From: Microbispora triticiradicis
GTDB lineage: Bacteria > Actinomycetota > Actinomycetes > Streptosporangiales > Streptosporangiaceae
Assembly (NCBI GenBank): GCA_003260025.2
Contig: QFZU02000072.1
Coordinates: 62,001 to 126,000, forward strand
Length of the DNA: 64,000 bases
Direction: 5' to 3'
Shown: positions 26,505 through 35,765 of the stretch, piece by piece
Numbering within the stretch: the first letter of the stretch is position 1
Layout: the number at the start of each line of letters is the position of its first letter
Translations under genes and position numbers: made by a program
The notes under the pieces: generated by a model
Seen by the model: only the letters and a program-made list of their open reading frames with translations
What the model was told of the DNA's origin: nothing
Database searches by the model: none

Positions 26505-27260
26505 TCACAGCGGAATTCTGGCCACCTCGGCGCGGGGCAGGTCGTCGAGACCTCGCCGCAGCTTCGACGTGACGGCTTCGAATTCGTACGCCCCCTCGGA
26601 CACGCGATGCGCGAGCACACGCACGGTGTCCTGGTAATGCGTGGAGTATCTGTCGGTGCCCGGGCAGGGGTGGAAGCCCAGGCGGCCGAACAGCACGTCC
26701 TGCCGATGACCGGTGCCGGAGGTGCAGACGACGAGCGAGGCGCCGAGGGCGCGGGCGGTGGCCACCATGGCGGCGACCATCCGTCCCCCCAGCCCCCGGC
26801 CCTGCATCCCGGAGGCGACGACGAGCCGGCCGGCCTCGAAGACCGGCGCGTTCGAGGCGCCCAGCTCGGCGAGCAACTCCGCGTACGCCCGTCCGCCGAG
26901 ATGGCGTCGCGCCTGGAATCCGGCGCCCAGGCCGGGTGGTGCCAGGCGGACACAGGCGACGATCTCGTCAGTGGTGTCCAGATGCGCGGTGAGATGGAAG
27001 GCGCCCAGGTCGAGGTCCTGCGGATCCGCGTACTCGCCCTGTGCGACGCGGAAGCCCGGCCGGCGGCCCTGGTCGTAGAAGACCTCGGCGCGGAACCGGC
27101 GGATGTCATGGAGCCATTCGGCGGGGCGGCCTCCGGCCGGGTGCCTGCGAATCCACACCTCGAAGCCGCGAGCCTCGATCTGCTCGTCCGCCGTCCCGGG
27201 ACCGCGATCGTTGGGAATCGGATAACGCAGCTCGGTGCCGGGATGCCGAGGCGAGTTCAC
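26505..27260 (-). CDS. GNAT-fold acyltransferase resembling autoinducer/N-acyl amino acid synthases
   Basis: 251 residues. The pattern RRFRAEVFYDQGR, DLDLGAFHLTAHLDTTDEIVACVRL and FEAGRLVVASGMQGRGLGGR combines features of LuxI/FeeM-type N-acyl synthases with the acyl-CoA loop of GNATs (R/Q-G-x-G-x-G/A). The end of the domain reads LFGRLGFHPCPGT. It would transfer an acyl group from acyl-ACP or CoA to an amine. Its start overlaps the stop of the upstream HDO gene by 4 bases (27257-27260), showing translational coupling. Within this operon it may acylate the amino substrate before or after N-oxidation. The exact subfamily is unsure. Confidence 0.65.
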   Translation of the reverse strand: MNSPRHPGTELRYPIPNDRGPGTADEQIEARGFEVWIRRHPAGGRPAEWLHDIRRFRAEVFYDQGRRPGFRVAQGEYADPQDLDLGAFHLTAHLDTTDEIVACVRLAPPGLGAGFQARRHLGGRAYAELLAELGASNAPVFEAGRLVVASGMQGRGLGGRMVAAMVATARALGASLVVCTSGTGHRQDVLFGRLGFHPCPGTDRYSTHYQDTVRVLAHRVSEGAYEFEAVTSKLRRGLDDLPRAEVARIPL

Positions 27261-27997
27261 GGGCTTACCCGCTCGCTTTCCAGATCACCCCTGGCCAGAT
27301 CAAGGCATTCGGCCATGAAAGCGGCGTAAGACGCCAGCGCCGCCTTACCCGTTTCGATCATCGTGCTCAGCGCGCCGGGAGAAGCGGCGAGAACGCCGCC
27401 GAGCTGCCGCTGGTTGAAGGCGGTGTGGCCGGCGTCGAGTTCGACGTGTTCCGCCAGGAAGCTGTAGCACGAGGCATCCGGGTGGAAGACGCGCTCGCAG
27501 GTGGCCAGCAGGACGGGGCCGATGGTGACCGAGAGTCGTTCGATCTCGTATTCGATGGCGAGCTGGGCGAACGGCGTGGGACCGGCGATGACCTGCTCGT
27601 GGAACCTGGCGTAGAAGCCGGCGGTCTCCAGTGGCGGCAGGGCGAGGAGGCCGTCGGCGTCGACAGGCTCTCCGTAGCGCTCACGCCACCAGTTCGCGAT
27701 GGCGTGCGTGTCGGCGACCATCATCCGGTCGTGGCCCGCCTCCGCACGGGAATGCGCCTTGAGGGCCTTTTCGAGTTGATCCATCCCCAGCTCGCCACAT
27801 CGTTCGCCCGCGCTCGAGATCCAGCGTTCGACGTCGTGGGTCATGTGGATGCCGTGCGCGTTGTACCGCAGCATCCACCGGGCGAAGAGCCGGTCCTCGC
27901 ACTCGGGGGAGAACAGCGGGGAAATGGCCGGATCATTGATGAATCGCTGACGGCTGTCCTTCAGCTCTGCTTCGTACTCGTCCATCTTCGCGCCCAA
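27257..27997 (-). CDS. Heme-oxygenase-like diiron oxidase (HDO), putative amine N-oxygenase
   Basis: 246 residues from TTG 27997. This start was chosen because AGGAGG at 28004-28009 lies 6 bases away; ATG 27985 is too far from that site. The protein is all-helical and resembles the iron-containing redox enzyme/HDO superfamily (SznF, BelK/HrmI, UndA, BesC). Candidate metal ligands are Glu86 and His89 (AEAGHD), a Glu within IEYEIERL (149-153) and the H-x3-D-x2-H set His184, Asp188 and His191 in AEHVELDAGH. The last motif is the same pattern as in SznF. The enzyme would use a diiron centre and O2. In this operon the most plausible role is oxidation of an amine to a hydroxylamine or oxime. Reaction and substrate are inference. 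Confidence 0.7.
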   Translation of the reverse strand: MGAKMDEYEAELKDSRQRFINDPAISPLFSPECEDRLFARWMLRYNAHGIHMTHDVERWISSAGERCGELGMDQLEKALKAHSRAEAGHDRMMVADTHAIANWWRERYGEPVDADGLLALPPLETAGFYARFHEQVIAGPTPFAQLAIEYEIERLSVTIGPVLLATCERVFHPDASCYSFLAEHVELDAGHTAFNQRQLGGVLAASPGALSTMIETGKAALASYAAFMAECLDLARGDLESERVSP

Positions 27998-28583
27998 CGA
28001 GAGCCTCCTCGTGTTTGCCGTGCGCGCGCTCGTTCCTGCGCACACCTTCGCCGGTGTTCTGAGCCGCGGTCCTGAATCCGTCCCCCATGAGAGGCCGTCC
28101 CCGGCGGCATCCCGTTACAGCTCGCGAGATTCCTGTGAGTAGTGCCGTCGCTCGTTCACGTGCCCCGAGATCTCCTCGTACGAACGGTTCTGCTCGCGTC
28201 ACGAACCGAGCGATTCGGCAGCAGAATCCCTGCAGCGGCTTATCGCGGGCTTAAATGTCCCCGCCCGCGGCCGGGCACCGGGCCGTAAGCGGCGGACAAG
28301 ACGGATTTAAGAGCCGCGTGTTCGGAGCATGGCATCACCGGCGGGTGGGCCGGCCGTCGTCTCCCCCGTCGTGCGCGTTCTCCCACGACAGAGCCCGCCC
28401 GGCGGCAGGGCGTCCCGCTTACGGCGGATAGCGGATCACTCTTGCGAGGGACGAGCCGGAGCGAAGCGCGGGTCAAGATGGAGCGATCTCGTGACCCTCT
28501 CTTCGGAGGAGGCAGCCGGTGTGGAGCGGTGCAGGGGGCTCGGCAAGGAACGCCGAGGAGGCACCCAAGGAGCGATCGGTCAC
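27998..28583. promoter_or_regulatory. Divergent control region between the HDO operon and the SARP gene
   Basis: 586 bases with no credible gene. It holds CTTAAAT at 28250-28256 and its inverse ATTTAAG at 28305-28311. Both sit in G/C-rich contexts (GCGGGCTTAAATG and, on the minus strand, GGCTCTTAAATCC). Similar CTTAA motifs occur upstream of the lanthionine synthetase and the small exported peptide, suggesting a shared regulator. No clear -10/-35 pair could be assigned. Confidence 0.4.
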
Positions 28584-31500
28584 GTGAGCAACGTCGAATT
28601 CCGGGTTCTGGGGTCGTTCGAGGTGCACGGCGCAGAGGGAATCGTCGGCATCGGGGGTCCGCGGCAGCGGGCCCTGCTCGCCCGATTGGTGGCCGCGGCG
28701 GGCACGGTCGTGTCCACGGACACGTTGATCGAGGATCTGTACCACGGCAGGCCACCGGTGACCGCGCTGGGCTCGATCCACGTCTACGTGTCGAACCTGC
28801 GCCGGGCGATCGAGCCGAAACGCGCGCCTCGCACTCCCCCGCAGCTCTTGATCGCACGACGGCCCGGCTACCTGCTCACCACGACGGACGTCGACGCGCT
28901 GCGGTTCAGCGATCTGGTCATGGATACGGAACAACGCCCGCCCGCGGAGGCTCTGCCCCGCCTGGAGGAGGCGCTGAGGCTCTGGCGCGGCTCTCCGTAC
29001 GGGGAGTTCGCCGGCGAGCTGTGGGCGATCCCCGAGTCGACCCGCCTGCGCGAGCTGCGCCTGACCGCGATCGAGCGCCGCGCCCAGGCGCTGCTGGATC
29101 TCGGCCGTCCCCAGGCGGCGATCCACGAACTGGAGTCCGAGACAGAGGAACACCCCCTGCGAGAGCGCCTGTGGTGGTTCCTGGCCCTGGCTCTCTACCG
29201 GGCCGGGCGACAGGCCGACGCGCTGGCCGCGCTGCGCAGGGCGCGGAAGCTCGTCGCCGATCAGCTCGGCCTCGATCCCGGTCCGGAGCTGCAGGCGCTG
29301 GAGAGGGACATCCTCCAGCAGGCTCAGTCGCTCGCGCCACCGCCCGAGCCCGTCTCCGTGCTGCACCATCCTCTGCCCTCCGCCCCCTCCGAGGTCCCTC
29401 CGGTGCACGGCCGGGACCGGCGCCACGGGGAGACGCCGGCACCGCCTGGCGGCGGAGCGACGACCGATGCCGTACGCGAAGGGGCCCGTGGCGGAGAGGC
29501 CCCGCACGCGGAGGCCGTCCGTCCCCGGGGCGCGGTCCGGGAACCTCTCATCGGCCGGGAGCAGCAGCTCGCGGAGTTGAAGGGGCTCACCGCCCTGGCG
29601 GACCGGAACGGCATGGTGGTCGCCGCGGTCAGCGGCGAGCCCGGTATCGGCAAGACCCGGCTGTTACAAGCGTTCCGGGACGACTGCGAAGATCTCGGCC
29701 ATCTGGTGCTGTGGGGCCGCTGCCATGAGGGGGAGGGAGTGCCGCCGCTGTGGCCGTGGCTGCAGGTCCTGCGCGCGCTGGCCGAGACCGTGCCGCCGCC
29801 GGAGCGCCAGGCGTTGGGCGGGCTGCTGGACGACGAGTGGCCCAGCGGCCTCCCTGAGCCGGCGTTGCGCCGCCGGAACCAGGTCATCGCGCATTGGCTC
29901 GTCGAGACCGCGCGGCTGCGGCCCCTGGTGATCGTCCTGGACGACCTGCACTGGGCCGACTCAGCCACGCTCGAGCTGCTCAGGGATATCGCCGTGTTGT
30001 CGGAGACCCCGCCGGGGAATTCCGCACTGATCCTGGTCACCGCGTTCCGCGATTCGGCGCACCTCGGTGCCGTCCTCCCGGGCGACGCCCTGAATCCGTG
30101 CCTGGATGAGCAGTTGCACCGGCTTGGCCGTTACGATCTGGTTCGCATCCGGCTGACCGGCCTCAACGGCACAGAGATCGGGGCCCTCGCCGCACAGATG
30201 GGCGTCACGGTCGACGACTCCACGGCGGAGCGGCTGGCCGAGCGGACCGGCGGCAACCCGTTCCTGGTACGCGAAAGCGTGCGGCTGCTGGCGCAGGGCC
30301 AGGGCTTGGAGGTCGTGCCCGACGCGGCGGCCGATCTGCTCCGCCAGCGACTGGCCGCGCTCGGACCGCAGGCGACCAAGATACTCAATACTGCCGCGGT
30401 CATCGGCCGCACCTTCGATCCTGGCCTGGTCGCCGATATGTGGGTGTGCGAGGCATCGGAATGGAGATCGGGGCAGATCTACAGCATGCTGGACCAAGCC
30501 GCCCAGGCCGGGCTGATCACCAGCGGCGACGGGTTCATGACGTTCGTCCACGACCTGGTGAGAGAGACTTTGATCGGCGGCATCCCGCCGCTGCGCAAGG
30601 CGCTGATCCACCGGGAGGTGATGACCGTCCTGTCCGCCAAGCCCAGCACCGACGTGACGGTCATCGCCCACCATGCGGTGGAGGCGGGTCCGGCGGCGTA
30701 CCGGGAGACGGCGCAGTGGGCCCGCGCGGCGGCCGGTCAGGCGAGCCGGCGCCTGGCGCACGAGGAGGCCGCCGCCTGGTGGGGCCGCGCCGTCACCGCT
30801 CACGGCGCCTGCGACGGCGACCCCGCCGAGCATGTGGAGCTCCTGCTGCACCAGGTACGCGCCCTGCTGGACGCCGGAGACGCCATAGGCGCGCGTCAGG
30901 TCCGCGTGCAGGCCGTACGCGTCGCCGACCGCGCCGGAGCGGACCCCGGGCTGGCCGCCCGAGCCCTCACCGCGCTGGACGCCCCGGCCGTGTGGATGCT
31001 GCGCAACCCGTACGAGCCGGTGGAGGTCCGCCTGGTAGAGCAGTTCGAAGCCACGCTGCGCGCGCTGCCCGAAGACGACACGCCGGAGCGGGCGCTGCTG
31101 CTGGGCGGCCTGGCCCAGGAACTGCACGACGGGACCGGCGACCCCCGCTGCCTGTCCCTGTCCGCCGAAGCCGTCGCCATGGCGCGCCGGATCGGCGATC
31201 CGCACCTGCTCATGCGGGCGCTCAACGCGCGCTGGCTGTCCCTGCCGCAGGTGACGCACCTGTCCGAGGTCGGTGAGATCGCCGAGGAGATGCACGTCCT
31301 CGCGGCGCGAGCCGGGACTCCGGAGTTCGAGTTGCTGGCCCACATGATGGACACCCACTGCAAGCTGGAGACGGCCGACCTGGCCGGCGCAGACCGGGCC
31401 GCCGCCCGCTGCGACGTCCTGCTCGACCATCTGCAGTTACCGTGGCCGCGTTTCCAGCACACCCTGTGGCGGGCTGCCCGGCTCGCCCTCGACGGCCGGT

Positions 31501-31958
31501 TCGACGACGCCGACGCCCTCTACGACGACGCCGAACGACAGGCCCAGCGAATCGGCATGTGGTACGTGAGCGCGGTCGTGAACAGCGGTCGTCTCATGCT
31601 GTGTTATCAACGCGGCACGATGGCCGACGCCGGACCGCTGATCGATCTGGTCGGCGGCATCCACCCCAGCGCGGACCACGACGCCCGGGTGCTGGAACGG
31701 TGCGCCCAGGGCCGTCTGGACGAGGCTCTGCAGCTCGCCGCGGAAGGGTGGCCGGCCCCGCCGCTGGACTGGGCGTGGCTGACCACCACGTGTCTGCAGG
31801 GCGCGGCCCAGGCGGCCGTAGGCGACCTGCCCGCCTGCCGGGCGACCCACGAGAGGCTGTTGCCCTACGCCGGGCGGATCTCCCTCATAGGACCTGTCGA
31901 CCACTTCCTGTCCCTGCTCGCCTCCACTCCCGACGATCTCGGCTCGAAACGGCGCTGA
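28584..31958 (+). CDS. Large AfsR/SARP-type transcriptional regulator with ATPase and TPR-like C-terminus
   Basis: 1,124 residues from GTG 28584 (AAGGAG at 28567-28572). Domains in order: OmpR-type winged helix (VEFRVLGSFEVHG to RPGYLLTT, about 1-100), bacterial transcriptional activation domain (about 105-245), a Pro/Arg-rich linker, and an AAA/STAND ATPase with Walker A GEPGIGKTRLLQAF and Walker B LVIVLDDLHWAD (about 325-600). A helical TPR-like region runs to the end. Such proteins activate secondary-metabolite operons. Two TTA leucine codons, codon 361 (29664) and codon 952 (31437), make translation dependent on the rare bldA-type tRNA. It is divergent from the HDO operon and convergent with the lanthipeptide operon, and could control either or both. 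Confidence 0.9.
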   Translation: MSNVEFRVLGSFEVHGAEGIVGIGGPRQRALLARLVAAAGTVVSTDTLIEDLYHGRPPVTALGSIHVYVSNLRRAIEPKRAPRTPPQLLIARRPGYLLTTTDVDALRFSDLVMDTEQRPPAEALPRLEEALRLWRGSPYGEFAGELWAIPESTRLRELRLTAIERRAQALLDLGRPQAAIHELESETEEHPLRERLWWFLALALYRAGRQADALAALRRARKLVADQLGLDPGPELQALERDILQQAQSLAPPPEPVSVLHHPLPSAPSEVPPVHGRDRRHGETPAPPGGGATTDAVREGARGGEAPHAEAVRPRGAVREPLIGREQQLAELKGLTALADRNGMVVAAVSGEPGIGKTRLLQAFRDDCEDLGHLVLWGRCHEGEGVPPLWPWLQVLRALAETVPPPERQALGGLLDDEWPSGLPEPALRRRNQVIAHWLVETARLRPLVIVLDDLHWADSATLELLRDIAVLSETPPGNSALILVTAFRDSAHLGAVLPGDALNPCLDEQLHRLGRYDLVRIRLTGLNGTEIGALAAQMGVTVDDSTAERLAERTGGNPFLVRESVRLLAQGQGLEVVPDAAADLLRQRLAALGPQATKILNTAAVIGRTFDPGLVADMWVCEASEWRSGQIYSMLDQAAQAGLITSGDGFMTFVHDLVRETLIGGIPPLRKALIHREVMTVLSAKPSTDVTVIAHHAVEAGPAAYRETAQWARAAAGQASRRLAHEEAAAWWGRAVTAHGACDGDPAEHVELLLHQVRALLDAGDAIGARQVRVQAVRVADRAGADPGLAARALTALDAPAVWMLRNPYEPVEVRLVEQFEATLRALPEDDTPERALLLGGLAQELHDGTGDPRCLSLSAEAVAMARRIGDPHLLMRALNARWLSLPQVTHLSEVGEIAEEMHVLAARAGTPEFELLAHMMDTHCKLETADLAGADRAAARCDVLLDHLQLPWPRFQHTLWRAARLALDGRFDDADALYDDAERQAQRIGMWYVSAVVNSGRLMLCYQRGTMADAGPLIDLVGGIHPSADHDARVLERCAQGRLDEALQLAAEGWPAPPLDWAWLTTTCLQGAAQAAVGDLPACRATHERLLPYAGRISLIGPVDHFLSLLASTPDDLGSKRR

Positions 31959-31986
31959 CATCGCCGTAACCCCGCACAGCATCCCG

Positions 31987-32009
31987 GAGCGGTTCTGGAT
32001 GAACCGCTC
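31987..32009. terminator. Bidirectional hairpin between convergent SARP and ABC transporter genes
   Basis: GAGCGGTTC-TGGAT-GAACCGCTC is a perfect 9-bp stem with a 5-base loop. It lies between the two convergent stop codons and overlaps the last codons of the transporter gene. It has no strong T-tract on either strand, but position and symmetry fit a shared terminator. Confidence 0.6.
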
Positions 32010-33858
32010 ACCGTTCCCGAGCCGGAAGCCCCCGGCCGGCGGCCTCGCCGTCGCGCATCCCGTCGTTGTGCCAGTGGCCGACCAGGTCCGCGTACAGGGG
32101 CGACCGGTCGATCAGCTCCACATGGGTGCCGGTGAGCACAGCGCTTCCGTCCATCAGGAGGACCCGGCGGGCTCTGATGGCCGAGCTGATGCGGTGGGCG
32201 ATCACGATCAGGGTGCCCGGCCGGGCCGCCAGGGCCATCTCCGCACGCAGTTCGGCGGCCGGATCGAGGTGGCACGTGGCCTCGTCCAGGATCACGACGC
32301 CGGCGGGAGAGGCGTGGACGCGGGCCAGGGCGATGAGCTGCCGCTCTCCAGCGGAGAGCGCCGACGGCTCCTCGATCGTCCCGTCGATCCCGCCCAGCCG
32401 TTCGACGAGCGCTCCGGCGCCGACGGCATCCACGGCCGTGCGCAACCACTCGTCGCCGGTCGTCTCCGGGCACAGGTACGCCAGGTTCTCGCGCACCGTC
32501 CCGGCGAAGACGTACGCCTCCTGCGGCACCAGCGCGACAGAGCTCCGCAGCCGCGCTTCCGGGACCGAGCCGAGCGGCGCTCCGCCGAGCCGAATCCGGC
32601 CGCCGGTGGGCCGCCGCAACCCGGTCATCAGCATGGCCAGCGTGGACTTGCCGACGCCGCTGGGACCGACCACCGCGAGATGCTCACCTTCGCCGATCGT
32701 CAGGTCCAGATCCCGTACGACGGGGGTCGCCTGCGGCGAGTAAGAAAAGGTCAGGTGCTCCGCCCGCAGTTCGTGGCCGGTAGGAACGCTGTCGCGCGCC
32801 GAATCCCGCGATGGAGCGGGCAGGGCGGGGAGTGTGATGGTCCCGGCGATCCTCCGCGCGGTGACCGTGAGGGTGACTCCCCAGGATCCGACGCTGTCGA
32901 GAATCGCGCGCAGGGCCGGTTCGAGGCCGGTGAACAGGTACGTCGCCGCTCCCACCACCTCACCGGCGGTCAGGTGACCGTGCCGGATGAGGAGCGGGGC
33001 GGCGAGGAGAAGACCGATCAGCGGGACGTGGGCCCCGAGCATGACGACCAGCCGCCTGCTCGTGCCCGCCCACGCGAGCGCGCGGCTCGCTCTCGCCTGG
33101 GCGTCGACGAGGGTCCGCAGTGCGGCTTTCGCCGGGTCCTGTGCCCCGCAGGCGGCGATGTCACGTAGTCCCGCCACGATGTGCGCGGTCTGCGCCGTCA
33201 GCGTCTCCTCCGAGAGGACGAGCTCACGCTGGCGGGCCACGAGCACCCCCAGCAGCCTGGCGAAGACGGCCAGCGCCGCGACGAGAGGCCCCGCGACGAG
33301 GGCGGCGGCCACCGGCGACAGAACCAGGAGTCCCACCAGCGCGGCGATCACCGAGATCCCGAGTTCTCGGCTGTTGCGCAGCATCGCGGACAGCAGACTG
33401 CGGAGCGTCTCGATCTGCCTGGTGAGCCGGTTGACCGCGGCGGCGTCCGGTGTCTCGCCGCCGTCGGCGGCGCGGACCACGGTCGCCTTCACCACGGCGC
33501 GGACCAGGTCGTCGCGCACGGGCTCGACCACCGCGGCGAGATGGGGGAACATCAGCCGGGTCGCGACGGCTTTGACGAGCATCGTGGCGCCCATGAGGCC
33601 CAGCCAGGCCATCCCGGCGCCCGGCCGGCCGGCCAGGAAACCCTGATCGACCGCCGCGGCGACGAGCAGGCCCGACAGCAGTGCCGGCGCCGCCTCGACG
33701 AGGGACCACGTCATGGCCAGCGCGAGCGGGCGCCGCCGGGGACGCAGCAGATCCGCCAGGAGGCGCCAGGGGCTGGGGGCGTGCCCGCGGTCCGGGATCG
33801 GCGGAGACGGTGTGGTGCCGGATCCCTGTCCGGCCTCGGTCACTGCATGGACGTGCAT
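32008..33858 (-). CDS. ABC transporter, fused permease-ATPase (second of a LanT-like pair)
   Basis: 616 residues from ATG 33858, which lies 19 bases inside the upstream transporter gene. A membrane domain of about six helices (about 40-330) is followed by an ATPase domain with Walker A GPSGVGKSTLAML, signature LSAGERQLIALA and Walker B VVILDEATCHLD. No N-terminal C39 peptidase domain is present, so the leader must be removed elsewhere; the S9 peptidase of this operon is the obvious candidate. It probably forms a heterodimer with the overlapping transporter to export the modified lanthipeptide. This matches the RamA/RamB pair of ram/amf loci. Confidence 0.88.
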   Translation of the reverse strand: MHVHAVTEAGQGSGTTPSPPIPDRGHAPSPWRLLADLLRPRRRPLALAMTWSLVEAAPALLSGLLVAAAVDQGFLAGRPGAGMAWLGLMGATMLVKAVATRLMFPHLAAVVEPVRDDLVRAVVKATVVRAADGGETPDAAAVNRLTRQIETLRSLLSAMLRNSRELGISVIAALVGLLVLSPVAAALVAGPLVAALAVFARLLGVLVARQRELVLSEETLTAQTAHIVAGLRDIAACGAQDPAKAALRTLVDAQARASRALAWAGTSRRLVVMLGAHVPLIGLLLAAPLLIRHGHLTAGEVVGAATYLFTGLEPALRAILDSVGSWGVTLTVTARRIAGTITLPALPAPSRDSARDSVPTGHELRAEHLTFSYSPQATPVVRDLDLTIGEGEHLAVVGPSGVGKSTLAMLMTGLRRPTGGRIRLGGAPLGSVPEARLRSSVALVPQEAYVFAGTVRENLAYLCPETTGDEWLRTAVDAVGAGALVERLGGIDGTIEEPSALSAGERQLIALARVHASPAGVVILDEATCHLDPAAELRAEMALAARPGTLIVIAHRISSAIRARRVLLMDGSAVLTGTHVELIDRSPLYADLVGHWHNDGMRDGEAAGRGLPARER

Positions 33859-35660
33859 GCTTCCTCCTCGTCCGCCACCGCGTGGCCGGTTCCCTCCGCA
33901 GCGGCGGCGGCCGTGTCGTCGCCTGGATCGATGGCGCCCGGATCGTCGCCGGAGGCGAAGAGGGCGCGGTACGCCGGGTCGCGCCACAGCTCCCGATGGG
34001 CGCCGCGGCCCCGCACCCGGCCGCCGTCGAGCCATATGACCAGGTCGGCCCGGGCGGCCGTGGCCGGGCGATGGGCGATGACGAGACGGGTCCGCCCTCG
34101 CATGGCGTCGACCAGCGCGTTGGTCACCTGAGCCTCGGTCGCCGTGTCCAGGCTGGAGGTCGCGTCGTCCAGGATGGTCAGACGGCCCCGCCTGAAGAAG
34201 GCGCGGGCCAGTCCGAGCCGCTGCACCTCACCACCGGACAGCGGTGCGTCCGCCGCCGGGGTGGCGTACCCCAGGGGAAGTCGACGGACGACATCGTCCA
34301 CGCCCGCCGCCCTCGCGGCCGCGCTGACAGCCTCGGGGGTGCTGACAGAAGCGCCGTAGGCGATGGCCGAGGCGATGTCACCACCGAGGAGCACCGGGCG
34401 TTCGAACGCGTAGGCGACCGCGCTCCTCAGCAGGCCGGGATCGACGTCGCCGAGGGGTATGCCGTCGAGGAGCACCTGTCCGCGATCGGGGTCCGTCAAC
34501 CGTCCGGCCAGCAAAGCGAGGGTGGTCTTGCCCGCGCCTGAGTGGCCGACGACGGCGGTCAGCGCCCCCGCGGGAATCTCCAGGCAGATGTCGTCGAGGA
34601 CGGGAGTCTGCCCGCGCATCACGGTCACGCCGCGGAACGAGAGCGCTCCCGGGCCTTCGGCCAGGGGCGCGCCGCCGGAGGGCAGGGCGGGAAGGGCGAG
34701 CACGTCGTGCACGCGAACCGCCGCGGAGCGGCCGTAGGCCAGGCTCAGCAGCGGATCGATCTGCTTGACGAAAGCCAGGGCCAGGGCGGTGTAGCCGGCC
34801 GTCTCCAGGAGCACGCCCGGTTGCAGCCGGCCCTGCGCGATGCCGAGACCCGCCACGGCCAGCACGAGGAGTTCCATGAGCGGCAGTAGCAGCGTGATGT
34901 GCCACACGCTGTGCGCCTGCGCCCTCCAGAGGGCGCGCCCGGCGGCGCTGAGTTCGGGCAGCGGTTCGAGCACGCGGGTGATCTCACGGGAGGCGGTGCC
35001 CGCGGCCCGTACCGTGCGGATTCCGGCCAGGGTCTCGGTGAGGCGTGTGGCCAGCCGGCCCTGGGCTCTCTGATAGGCGCCGTACAGGCTGGAAATCCGG
35101 GCGACGAGCACGCGCGTCACCACGACCGCGACCGGGACGCCGGCCAGGAAGGCGAGCCCCACCCGCCAGTCGATGGTGAAGAGCGCGACGGCCCCGCCGA
35201 GAGAGGTGACGGCTCCCGCGGCGGCGCTCACCACCGTAACGGGGACGTAGCCGACGGTCGACGTGTTGCCGACGAGGCGATTGGTGAGCTCCCCGGCCGG
35301 AAGAGCCGCCGCGCCGCCGACGTCCGACTGGAGAAGGCGGTCGATCACGCGCAGGCGAAGGAGGCTGGTCGCGGACGTGACGGAGGTGATGCCGGCGATG
35401 TGCGTGGTGATCTCGACGAACGCCTCGGCCACGAGGAGGGCTGCGAGGGAGGCGCACGCGATCGGCGAGGCCCGGCCGGTGAGGACAGAGTTCACGGCGG
35501 CGGCCAGCGCCGCGGGCAGAGCGAGTGAGATGCCGATCGACGCCGCCGCGGACACCCCGGCCACCGCCAGCGGCGCCCACGTCCCGCGGACCAGCGAGGC
35601 GATGAGGCGGTCGCCGTGTTTCTGCTTCACCTGCTCTTCGGCTTGTTCCGGCACGGGCAT
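33840..35660 (-). CDS. ABC transporter, fused permease-ATPase (first of a LanT-like pair)
   Basis: 606 residues from ATG 35660, with AAGGAGG upstream. The membrane domain (about 20-310) includes IASLVRGTWAPLAVAGVSAA and VTVVSAAAGAVTSLGGAVAL. The nucleotide-binding domain has Walker A GHSGAGKTTLALL, signature LSGGEVQRLGLARAFF and Walker B LTILDDATSSLD. It lacks a peptidase domain. It follows the lanthipeptide precursor gene after a hairpin and overlaps the next transporter by 19 bases. The two are expected to export the mature or leader-bearing product as a heterodimer. Confidence 0.88.
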   Translation of the reverse strand: MPVPEQAEEQVKQKHGDRLIASLVRGTWAPLAVAGVSAAASIGISLALPAALAAAVNSVLTGRASPIACASLAALLVAEAFVEITTHIAGITSVTSATSLLRLRVIDRLLQSDVGGAAALPAGELTNRLVGNTSTVGYVPVTVVSAAAGAVTSLGGAVALFTIDWRVGLAFLAGVPVAVVVTRVLVARISSLYGAYQRAQGRLATRLTETLAGIRTVRAAGTASREITRVLEPLPELSAAGRALWRAQAHSVWHITLLLPLMELLVLAVAGLGIAQGRLQPGVLLETAGYTALALAFVKQIDPLLSLAYGRSAAVRVHDVLALPALPSGGAPLAEGPGALSFRGVTVMRGQTPVLDDICLEIPAGALTAVVGHSGAGKTTLALLAGRLTDPDRGQVLLDGIPLGDVDPGLLRSAVAYAFERPVLLGGDIASAIAYGASVSTPEAVSAAARAAGVDDVVRRLPLGYATPAADAPLSGGEVQRLGLARAFFRRGRLTILDDATSSLDTATEAQVTNALVDAMRGRTRLVIAHRPATAARADLVIWLDGGRVRGRGAHRELWRDPAYRALFASGDDPGAIDPGDDTAAAAAEGTGHAVADEEEACTSMQ

Positions 35661-35697
35661 CTGACATCCTCCTTCTGTCCGGTACTGGCCCGGCGGG

Positions 35698-35729
35698 GGC
35701 GATGCCGGCCCGGCAGGGCCGACATCGCC
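35698..35729 (-). terminator. Strong hairpin after the lanthipeptide precursor gene (attenuator)
   Basis: In minus-strand RNA, GGCGAUGUCGGCCC pairs with GGGCCGGCAUCGCC over 14 bp with one G-U pair and a 4-base loop. It lies between the precursor stop (35766) and the first transporter start (35660). Its position is typical of partial terminators or processing sites that keep precursor mRNA more abundant than transporter mRNA. Confidence 0.6.
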
Positions 35730-35765
35730 GGGTAAGGGCCCTGACCGAAGGCCAGGAGCCAGGGG

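Noticed and set aside
25258-26508. GTG 26508 as the P450 start
   Set aside because: It overlaps the upstream stop but has no ribosome site, and the added residues do not match P450 N-termini; ATG 26460 fits the family.
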